Notes under the pieces: generated by a model
Seen by the model: the letters and a program-made list of their open reading frames with translations, nothing else
The model's database searches: none
What the model was told of the DNA's origin: nothing
Position numbers and translations under genes: made by a program
Assembly (NCBI RefSeq): GCF_021535135.1
Contig: NZ_CP091036.1
Location: 2,046,001 to 2,110,000 of the forward strand
Source: Antarcticibacterium sp. 1MA-6-2
GTDB taxonomy: Bacteria > Bacteroidota > Bacteroidia > Flavobacteriales > Flavobacteriaceae
Length of the DNA stretch: 64,000 nt
Reading direction: 5' to 3'
In this document: positions 56,476 to 64,000 of the stretch, one piece after another
Position numbering within the stretch: the first letter of the stretch is position 1
How the letters are laid out: each line of letters starts with the position of its first letter

Positions 56476-58967
56476 TTAAAAGTGAAAACCGAAGGTGGCT
56501 GTTACCCCAAAAGTCCGTGCATCGGGGTTATCAAAGTAGCTTCCACGGAAGTGAGCATCAATACGAATGAACTTGAAAATATTTCCCACTCCGGCACTGT
56601 ATTCCCAATAGGGTTCTTCCTGCGGCGCCCTTAAAGGCAAGCCGGAAGCATCCAGCTGCCTGTTCTCTTCTGAAATATTTCCCCATACTCCTCTAATGCC
56701 TATGATCTCCCGCAGATAAAGGTTCCTTAACCCCGGAATCCTGGAAAAGATCCTTCCATTAAAATTGTGTTCAAAGTGAGAAGCCACGTACGTATCGGTT
56801 ACGAACTCATAAAAATCGAGCAACGGAAAAGTGTTATACATGGAAAAGTAAGTTTGGTTTCCCGGGACCACACTTAATAATCCCAGCGGCACCTCTCCAA
56901 AGGTCTTACCTGCCTCAAGGCTTATGTTTGCCAGGCCTAATCCACCAATCCACCACGGCTGATCGTAAAACAGCTGCAGTTTCCTGTACTCAAAATCGCT
57001 GTTAAAAATATCACGGGCCCCATAAGTGTAATTTAAGAAAATCGTCGGAAAATTCTCAGCATTAATAACCGTCCTGTCCACCCCATAACCCGAAGTTTTT
57101 CTTCCGGGAGTAAAGCTTACAATTGTAGAAACTTCGGTTTGGTCAATATCTGTTGCTATTTCATTTTGTGCCCGATCTGTATACCAGGAAAGGCTGAATT
57201 CCGGGGACGCAGGTCGCAGGTTTCGATGAGAACCAATTACCTGAAATGTAATATTTCTTACTAGCTCAATAGAAAGTCCTATAGTTGTGAGTTTAATTGT
57301 ACTAAGAGTATTATTATCGCCCACGTTAAGCAAAGAGGAGGAGGCAAGGCTTCTTCCCAACACATCGGTTGTATTTGTCAAACTCGATCCCAGTTGCTCT
57401 ATATCATTCCTGTATCCGGCAGAAGCAATTAATCGGGATTTGGGGTCCAGCATCAATTGGCCGAGGATACCGTATTTGAACTTTTCATCTTTGAATCCGT
57501 ATGCTCCATAGCCTTCAATCCTCCAGGGATCATCGGGTCCAAAATAGGTGCGTGCCCCTACTCTTAGCCGAAGCCCCTCCACATCATTGTAGCCAATTAA
57601 ACTGTATACCGGACCAAAATCCCATCCTTTAAATTCCAAATATCCTGTAGCCGCTATACTGGCTATAGTATATACTCTTTGAAAGGCAGGCACACTTTGC
57701 AGGGTGTCCAGCATCTGGTAAACACCGCTCTCATCCCTGTTCAAGGGCTCCAGGCGATTCTCTTTCCAAAAGCTTTCTTCTCTCTTATAAATAGCTTCGT
57801 CCCGGGAAGTTACTCTCCTGTCATAAAAACCTGACGGCCGCTTTTCGTTAAATTTGTGCTGATCATATAATACCGTTTTCTTCCCATAAATGCCACGTGC
57901 ATCTTCTTTCTTCTCAAAAGAGAAATCGGCTAAAAGGAAATCTCTTTTTAGCAAAAATATTGAATCATTCAGCACCTCGAATTCCTGTTCCAGATAAACT
58001 CCTTTTACCCAGTTGATATTAGCATTGGGAGACATTTCCATCTTGATTTGCTTTATCGCCCAGGTAGTATCGTTCACCCAAAAATTCCCTTTAAAAGTGA
58101 ACTCATTTTGCTTAAGCGGGGATAATAAACAATATTGTAGAGCCATTTATTGTCTATCATAGAACTGTCTGCAAGCACATAATTGTAATTGTCTATTCCT
58201 GTTGTTGAGAGCGGGCTTATAAAATTCTTATCAAAGATTCTAAGGTAGTTTTCATAAACGTCTATTTCAAAATAAAGGTCTTTGATACTCTCAATTAGGA
58301 TCTGGTTATTATTAAATCCTGAATTTTTATTTCCAATAAGATCCTCCCGCTTTTTTCCCAGTTTATTATCGCCATAAACCTGAAGTACCGACTCATTTAA
58401 GAAAATAGGCAGATAGGTTTTCCCGGTAATGGCATTGGTATCAAGATCTTCAAATATAAACTCCAGCCCGTTAAAGATCTTGTTATTTATAAAAGAGCTA
58501 TCTATCGTATTGACATCAAACTCCAGTTTTTCATATTTTCGATATTCATACTGGTCAAATTTGTTAACCCCGTTTTGCCTTCGGTTTTCCCAAATTTTCC
58601 TTAGAATGTCTATTGCCGGATTGTTTTTCTTGGAAGTTTTTCCCTGCATAATATAAACTTCCTGCAAACTTTCCTGGTCTTCTTTAAGAACAACCTTGAG
58701 GTTTAAGTTATCCCCCTCCTTCAGCTGAAGGACGAGCGGTTCATATCCTACGAAGGAAAATTCTACTGCTTTGTAATCCCGGGTAGAAGTAAGGTAAAAT
58801 TTTCCGTCTTCCGAAGAAACAGTGCCTACAGAGGAATTTAGAAATATAACATTTGCAAAAGCTACAGGCTCACCCGCTTCATCTACTATTTCACCACTAA
58901 TCCTGGTTTGGGCGAGGGAAGAAAAGAAACTTAGCAAAAGAAAGGAACAGAGGAAAAATTGCTTCAT
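56476..58967 (-). CDS. DUF5686 outer-membrane protein with carboxypeptidase-regulatory-like plug (one sequence break)
   Basis: About 830 aa from MKQFFLCSFLLLSFFSSLAQ (signal peptide). A CarboxypepD_reg-like domain (RISGEIVDEAGEPVAFANVI, SSVGTVSSEDGKFYLTST) is followed by DUF5686 and a long beta-barrel ending GVTATFGFHF. Break near 58112: CCCCGCTTAAGCAAAATG for CCCCGCCGGCAAAATG (RRQNEFTFKGNFW). RCCGGY-type. Function unknown; common in Flavobacteriaceae. Confidence 0.85.
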
Positions 58968-58973
58968 AGAGGG

Positions 58974-59013
58974 CAAAAAAAAAACTCCATCTAATAAGCT
59001 TAGATGAAGTTTC
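58974..59013 (-). terminator. Terminator of pdhB
   Basis: On the minus strand AACTTCATCTAA / TTAGATGGAGTT stem with a short loop, followed by ten Ts, about 20 nt after the true pdhB stop. Confidence 0.85.
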
Positions 59014-59032
59014 AAATATAAATGGTTTCCCG

Positions 59033-60011
59033 TTATTTATATAACACCTTTTTTACTGCTTTTATAACGTCTTCACTATTTGGAAGCCATTCCTTTAAAA
59101 GCACTTAGTGAATAAGGCGCAGGAGTATCTGCAGTATTAATTTTCACTATAGGTGCATCCAGATAATCAAATGCCTGGGACTGTACCTGGTAGGTGATTT
59201 CTGTGGCAATATTTCCAAAAGGCCAGGCCTCTTCAAGAATTACAAGTCGGTTAGTTTTTTTAACAGACTTAAGAATTGTTTCGTGGTCCATAGGACGTAT
59301 AGTCCTTAGGTCGATGATCTCACAGGAAATATCTTCTTTTTCCAGTTCTTCAGCAGCTTTGTAAGCCTCTTTAATGATCTTTCCGAAGGAAACAATTGTT
59401 ACATCTGTACCTTCACGTTTAATATCAGCTACTCCAATAGGGATAGTATACTCTTCTTCCGGCACCTCTCCTTTATCCCCATACATTTGCTCGCTTTCCA
59501 TAAAGATCACCGGGTCGTCATCACGAATAGCCGACTTAAGCAAACCTTTTGCATCATAAGGATTTGACGGAACAATTACTTTAAGACCGGGACAGTTGGC
59601 AAACCAGCTTTCAAAAGCCTGGGAGTGAGTTGCTGCCAATTGGCCTGCAGAAGCAGTCGGACCACGGAAAACTATAGGAATATTAAATTGTCCCCCGCTC
59701 ATCTGCCGCATTTTGGCCGCGTTGTTTATTATTTGATCAATTCCAACCAGAGAAAAGTTAAAGGTCATAAATTCTACGATCGGCCTGTTACCGTTCATAG
59801 CACTTCCCACAGCAATACCAGAGAAACCAAGTTCTGCGATTGGTGTATCTATAACTCTTTTTGGGCCGAACTCATCTAACATACCTTTGGAAGCTTTATA
59901 AGCTCCGTTATATTCCGCAACTTCCTCTCCCATTAAGTAGATGGTGTCATCTCTTCGCATTTCTTCACTCATGGCTTGCTGGACCGCTTCTCTAAACTGA
60001 ATTGTCTTCAT
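59033..60011 (-). CDS. pdhB: Pyruvate dehydrogenase E1 beta subunit (one sequence break)
   Basis: About 325 aa from MKTIQFREAVQQAMSEEMRR. TPP-dependent E1 beta: GEEVAEYNGAYKASKGMLDE, DTPIAELGFSGIAVGSAMNG, EFMTFNFSLVGIDQIINNAA, VIFMESEQMYGDKGEVPEEE. The conserved C-terminus is out of frame: near 59104 TATTCACTAAGTGCTTTT replaces TATTCACCGGTGCTTTT. Restoring it gives PYSPVLLKEWLPNSEDVIKA, stop at 59033. RCCGGY-type. The E1 alpha and E2 genes are not in the window. Confidence 0.9.
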
Positions 60012-60180
60012 TCTATAGTTGAATATGTTTTTCAAAATTTGAAGAACAAAAATAGTAATTAAGGAAAGTTTAAACTACTACTTCGGGATAAAATATTTAT
60101 TATGCACGCATAGCAAATATGGTTTTAATTACTTATCTTCGTAAAAAATGACAATAAATTTATTTTAAAAGGAAATATAG

Positions 60181-60927
60181 ATGAAAATATTAGTATGTAT
60201 TAGCCATGTGCCCGATACTACCTCAAAAATTAATTTTACTGACGGGGATAAAAAATTCGATACCAACGGAGTTCAATTTGTCATTAATCCCAATGATGAG
60301 TTCGGCCTTACCCGCGCAATGTGGTTTAAGGAAAAACAGGGAGCCAGCGTTGATGTTATAAATGTTGGAGGGCCTGAAACTGAACCTACACTTAGAAAAG
60401 CCTTAGCCATAGGTGCCGACAATGCAATTAGAGTTAACACCCCTGCTATAGATGGTTTCCAGGTGGCAAAAGAAATTGCTAAGGTCGCAAAAGAAGGAGG
60501 ATACGATCTCATTATTGCCGGGAGAGAATCTATAGACTATAATGGCGGTATGGTCCCGGGAATTCTTGCGGGATTATTAGGCGCTAATTTCGTCAATACC
60601 TGTATTAGTATTGAAGTAGAAGGAAGTGAAGCTAAAGCCGTGAGGGAAATTGATGGCGGGAAAGAAAGCCTGACAGCAAGTTTACCGCTGGTAATAGGAG
60701 CTCAAAAAGGCCTTGTGGAAGAGAGTGATCTTAGGATCCCAAATATGAGAGGAATTATGATGGCGAGAAAAAAGCCCCTTAATGTAGTAGAACCTACAGA
60801 TGTTACAGCACCTACACAAGTGGAGAAATTTGAAAAACCAGCTCCTAAAGGAATTGTAAAACTTATTGATCCCGATAATCTTGATGAGCTGGTGAATCTA
60901 CTTCACAACGAGGCTAAGGTTATATAA
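60181..60927 (+). CDS. etfB: Electron transfer flavoprotein beta subunit
   Basis: 248 aa. MKILVCISHVPDTTSKINFT, INPNDEFGLTRAMWFKEKQG, DLIIAGRESIDYNGGMVPGI, RIPNMRGIMMARKKPLNVVE. AMP/FAD-binding subunit that accepts electrons from acyl-CoA dehydrogenases such as the one at 9748. Followed by a hairpin and then etfA. Confidence 0.95.
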   Translation: MKILVCISHVPDTTSKINFTDGDKKFDTNGVQFVINPNDEFGLTRAMWFKEKQGASVDVINVGGPETEPTLRKALAIGADNAIRVNTPAIDGFQVAKEIAKVAKEGGYDLIIAGRESIDYNGGMVPGILAGLLGANFVNTCISIEVEGSEAKAVREIDGGKESLTASLPLVIGAQKGLVEESDLRIPNMRGIMMARKKPLNVVEPTDVTAPTQVEKFEKPAPKGIVKLIDPDNLDELVNLLHNEAKVI

Positions 60928-60940
60928 TAAATAATAAAAA

Positions 60941-60971
60941 GACCTCACAGGTTTTAAAAACCTGTGAGGTC
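60941..60971. repeat. Palindrome between etfB and etfA
   Basis: Stem GACCTCACAGGTTTT with its complement AAAACCTGTGAGGTC around one A. It fills most of the 61-bp gap between two genes that must be made in equal amounts. Reads like a REP-type element or transcript-stability hairpin; the T tract is too poor for a good terminator. Confidence 0.85.
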
Positions 60972-60988
60972 TCTCAAAAAATAAACAT

Positions 60989-61957
60989 ATGTCAGTTTTA
61001 GTATATACAGAATCAGAAGAAGGAAAGTTTAAAAAAGCATCTCTGGAAGTGGCTTCCTACGCAAAGGAAGTTGCACAATCTCTTGGAACCACAGTTACTG
61101 CCGTTGTTTTTAATGCTGAAGATGCTTCAGAATTAGGACAGTATGGTGTAGATAAAGTATTGAAAGTAAGCAGTGATAAATTAAAGAATTTTAATGCTGA
61201 AGCTTATGCTGATGCACTTAAACAGGCTGCTGAAAAAGAAGATGCGAAAGTGGTTATTTTGAGCCAGAGCGCAAACAGCAAATATGTAGCTCCCTTGCTT
61301 GCGGTACACCTGAATGCGGGATATGCTTCTAACGTAGTTGCATTACCTGAAAGCACCAGCCCTTTTACAGTTAAAAGAACTGCTTTTACTAATAAAGCCT
61401 TCAGCTTTACATCAATTAATACCGAGGTAAAAATTATAGGAGTTTCTAAAAATGCTTTTGGACTAAAAGAAAGTTCAGCATCTGCAACCGTTGAAGATTT
61501 TAATCCTGTCCTCGCCGGGGAAGATTTTTCGGTTAATGTTACCAGTGTAGATAAAGCCAGGGATAAAGTGACCATTGCCGATGCAGAAATTGTAGTATCT
61601 GGTGGACGCGGTATGAAAGGACCTGAAAACTGGGGAATGCTGGAAGAGTTAGCCGATACTCTTGGAGCAGCTACAGCCTGTTCCAAACCTGTAAGTGACA
61701 TGGGATGGAGGCCTCACGGGGAACACGTGGGACAAACAGGAAAACCTGTTGCCGCAAATTTATATATCGCGGTTGGAATATCTGGTGCAATACAGCATCT
61801 TGCAGGTATTAATGCTTCCAAGACTAAAGTCGTGATAAACAATGATCCCGAAGCTCCATTTTTTAAAGCTGCAGATTATGGTGTAGTAGGAGACGCCTTT
61901 GAGATCGTGCCTAAACTAAATGAAAAACTAAAAGAATTTAAAGCTAAAAACGCATAA
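60989..61957 (+). CDS. etfA: Electron transfer flavoprotein alpha subunit
   Basis: 322 aa. MSVLVYTESEEGKFKKASLE, FAD domain with VVSGGRGMKGPENWGMLEEL, GAATACSKPVSDMGWRPHGE, VGQTGKPVAANLYIAVGISG, NNDPEAPFFKAADYGVVGDA. Intact. Confidence 0.95.
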   Translation: MSVLVYTESEEGKFKKASLEVASYAKEVAQSLGTTVTAVVFNAEDASELGQYGVDKVLKVSSDKLKNFNAEAYADALKQAAEKEDAKVVILSQSANSKYVAPLLAVHLNAGYASNVVALPESTSPFTVKRTAFTNKAFSFTSINTEVKIIGVSKNAFGLKESSASATVEDFNPVLAGEDFSVNVTSVDKARDKVTIADAEIVVSGGRGMKGPENWGMLEELADTLGAATACSKPVSDMGWRPHGEHVGQTGKPVAANLYIAVGISGAIQHLAGINASKTKVVINNDPEAPFFKAADYGVVGDAFEIVPKLNEKLKEFKAKNA

Positions 61958-61978
61958 TTTTTTTAACTTGCGTGCCTT

Positions 61979-62031
61979 AAAAGGGCTGTCTAAATCTGGT
62001 ATAATGTCCTTATTTAGACAGCCCTTTTTAA
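61979..62031 (+). terminator. etfA terminator
   Basis: AAAAGGGCTGTCTAAAT / ATTTAGACAGCCCTTTTT long-stem hairpin immediately after etfA. Confidence 0.9.
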
Positions 62032-62041
62032 TTATTGATAT

Positions 62042-62659
62042 ATGAGTTTAGTACGCCTTAATATAAAAGGAATTTCTTATAGTCAAACCCAAAATGGGGC
62101 TTACGCACTCATTCTAAGCGAGGTGGATGGAGAGAGAAAATTACCTATAGTAATTGGTGCTTTTGAGGCACAATCTATTGCTATAGCTTTAGAGAAAGAA
62201 ATAAAGCCTCCCCGGCCATTAACGCACGATCTTTTTAAAAATTTTAGCGACCGCTTTGAAATTGTTGTAAAACAGGTGATCATTCACAAACTTGTAGATG
62301 GTGTTTTTTACTCCAGCCTTATTTGTGAAAGGGATAAAATAGAAGAGATCATAGATGCCCGTACGAGTGATGCAATAGCTCTGGCACTTCGATTTAACGC
62401 TCCTATTTTTACTTATAAGAACATCCTTGATAAAGCCGGGATATTCCTCAAAGGAGAATCGGGAACTATGACCCCTACTCCTGCTCAGGAGGAATCGCGA
62501 GTTGATGAGATCCTTGCAGACTCCGGAAAAAACCGTGATGTCAATTTCAAAAAAATGTCTCTGGATGAACTTGAAACCCTTCTTGACCAGGCTGTGAAAA
62601 GCGAAGATTACGAAAAGGCTGCCAGGCTTAGGGATGAGATCTCAAAACGCAATAAGTAA
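62042..62659 (+). CDS. Bifunctional nuclease family protein with UVR motif (DUF151)
   Basis: 205 aa. DUF151 core: LPIVIGAFEAQSIAIALEKE, PRPLTHDLFKNFSDRFEI, EEIIDARTSDAIALALRFNA. A C-terminal UvrB/UvrC-type motif follows: LETLLDQAVKSEDYEKAARL, RDEISKR. DUF151 plus UVR is the usual bacteroidotal layout. Starts inside the terminator trailer of etfA; 8 nt before the nupC gene, so probably co-transcribed. Confidence 0.9.
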   Translation: MSLVRLNIKGISYSQTQNGAYALILSEVDGERKLPIVIGAFEAQSIAIALEKEIKPPRPLTHDLFKNFSDRFEIVVKQVIIHKLVDGVFYSSLICERDKIEEIIDARTSDAIALALRFNAPIFTYKNILDKAGIFLKGESGTMTPTPAQEESRVDEILADSGKNRDVNFKKMSLDELETLLDQAVKSEDYEKAARLRDEISKRNK

Positions 62660-62667
62660 GCTTACAC

Positions 62668-64000
62668 ATGAAGAAAATCTGGGTTCTCCTGTTCTTTATT
62701 TTATTTGGAATTTTCACAGTTCAGTCTCAAAACCTCACTAAAACCTGGAGTTTTGAAACCACCACAAAAAACAACACTCTTCCCTCCAATTTTTCTTCCG
62801 GAGATCAATTAATTCTTACTGAAGGGCAATTTTTTATCACAAAATCAGGAGACACAATCACCAATGGAGATTATCTCTATCAAAATAACCTTCTTGTTTT
62901 TTTCCACAACGAACCGTCAGACAGCATAAGTAAATATCGGGTTTCTGAGCTTTCCGAAGGATCACTTCAGCTTCAGGACGGGAATGACACTTACAGTTTT
63001 TCAGAAAAACCTCTGGAGGTCAATGAAATAATTCCTGAAAAAGCTACTAAAGAAATGATTGCCAGCCAGGGACCTTCGTTCACCAGTATATGGCGCGGTG
63101 TTTTGGGAATGCTTTGTCTTTTATTACTTGCCTATTTTTTCAGCAGTAACAGGAAAGCCATTAACTGGCGAACTATTACAATGGGACTTGCCGCTCAACT
63201 ACTGCTGGCAATTGGGGTGTTACAGGTGAATTTCATAAAAAACATCTTTGAATTTGTAGGAGGTATTTTCGTACTGATCCTTGATTTTACACTAGCCGGA
63301 AGCGAATTTTTGCTGGGCGGATTAATGAATACCGACAGTTTTGGATTCATTTTTCTTTTCCAGGTCTTACCCACCATTATCTTCTTTTCAGCTTTAACCT
63401 CGGTCCTTTTCTACCTGGGAGTAGTTCAAATTATTGTGAGAGGATTAGCCTGGGTCTTGACGAAATTAATGGGAATATCGGGTGCTGAAAGTCTAAGTGT
63501 TGCCGGAAATATCTTTTTAGGACAAACAGAGGCTCCACTTCTCATAAAGGCTTACCTGGAGAGAATGACCCGATCTGAAATTTTACTCGTAATGATTGGC
63601 GGGATGGCTACAGTTGCTTAAGCGGAGTTCTGGCGGCGTATATTGGTTTTCTTGGAGGCGACGACCCTGCATTACGCTTATCGTTCGCAAAACACCTTCT
63701 TGCCGCTTCTGTAATGGCAGCTCCGGGTGCAATTGTAATTTCCAAAATTCTTTATCCGCAACAGGAACCTGTAAATACGAACGTTGAAGTTTCTTCGGAA
63801 AAAATTGGTTCCAATATCCTGGACTCTATTGCCAACGGAACTACCGAAGGTTTAAAGCTGGCCGCCAACGTTGCTGCCATGTTACTTGTATTCATTGCTT
63901 TTATTGCTATGATCAACTACATCCTGGGCTGGATTGGTGGTATTACTACCTTAAATGGAGTTATGGCGGCCTATACCCCGTACTCCTCTATTTCTCTGGA
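62668..64000 (+). CDS. nupC: NupC-family concentrative nucleoside transporter (partial; one sequence break)
   Basis: A flavobacterial variant: signal-like N-terminus and ~130-residue extracytoplasmic domain (LTKTWSFETTTKNNTLPSNF, lipocalin-like) before the transporter. Transporter motifs: SNRKAINWRTITMGLAAQLL, MGISGAESLSVAGNIFLGQT (substrate-site GQTEAPLL) and ERMTRSEILLVMIGGMATVA. The frame breaks at 63618: GTTGCTTAAGCGGAG for GTTGCCGGCGGAG (AGGVLAAYIGFLGGDDPALR). RCCGGY-type. Open to the right edge of the window. Confidence 0.87.

Noticed and set aside
1..64000. Programmed frameshifting, stop-codon readthrough or an alternative genetic code to explain the many interrupted genes
   Set aside because: The interruptions include +1, +2, -1, -2 and in-frame changes, always at the same lost hexamer, and both TAG and TAA are used as normal stops elsewhere. 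A site-specific sequence artefact fits; recoding does not.

Overview
The window looks like a chromosomal segment of a Flavobacteriaceae-type Bacteroidota (Gramella/Salegentibacter-like). The evidence is the gene families (DUF5686 and M56/BlaR1 proteins, tandem SRPBCC proteins, PE-Lig-Pol LigD with Ku, membrane plus soluble pyrophosphatase), the moderate to low GC, start sites without clear Shine-Dalgarno sequences, TAnnTTTG-type -7 promoter boxes, and intergenic repeats of a kind I associate with this group. The genus is an inference. There are no rRNA, tRNA, CRISPR or phage genes.

Layout: 1-4.3 kb is a methionine/SAM block: metY with two tandem Met/Cys-rich leader-peptide attenuators, an outer-membrane barrel gene, and metK behind a SAM-II-like riboswitch. 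4.3-17.5 kb is stress and housekeeping: SRPBCC-SDR-SRPBCC, a transglutaminase-like membrane protein, acyl-CoA dehydrogenase, a 2-hydroxyacid dehydrogenase, a universal stress protein, a CPA2 antiporter, DinB, an App1-like phosphatase and a PH-SHOCT protein. 17.7-38 kb is a mosaic of small genes: a glutamate-receptor-like channel, VOC, DoxX, M23, ankyrin and HEAT-like proteins, D-lactate dehydrogenase, a BlaI/BlaR1 regulator pair, AlkB, AraC, YjdI/YjdJ, an AT-rich orphan membrane protein, a CPA1 antiporter and a REP-type (RAYT) transposase. 38.5-48 kb has a SorAB-like sulfite dehydrogenase, a beta-propeller amidohydrolase, a deoxynucleoside kinase, a second App1-like gene and most of the intergenic repeats. 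48-53 kb is a Ku-LigD end-joining unit. 53.4-64 kb is energy metabolism: HppA, Ppa, a DUF5686 outer-membrane protein, PdhB, EtfBA, a DUF151 nuclease and a NupC transporter running off the edge.

The dominant oddity is that more than twenty genes are interrupted, and the interruptions are not random. In about 30 cases protein homology restores the frame only if the local TTAG, TTAAG, TAAG or TAG string was originally RCCGGY. Only two intact RCCGGY sites remain in 64 kb, while RCCGGR/YCCGGY sites number around a hundred. A handful of other breaks are single-base losses in homopolymers. The best reading is long-read consensus error at a modified RCCGGY motif, so these genes are probably intact in the organism; I give full-length spans and note each break.

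A second genome-wide texture is that nearly all intergenic microsatellites, though unrelated in sequence, have a 7-bp period.
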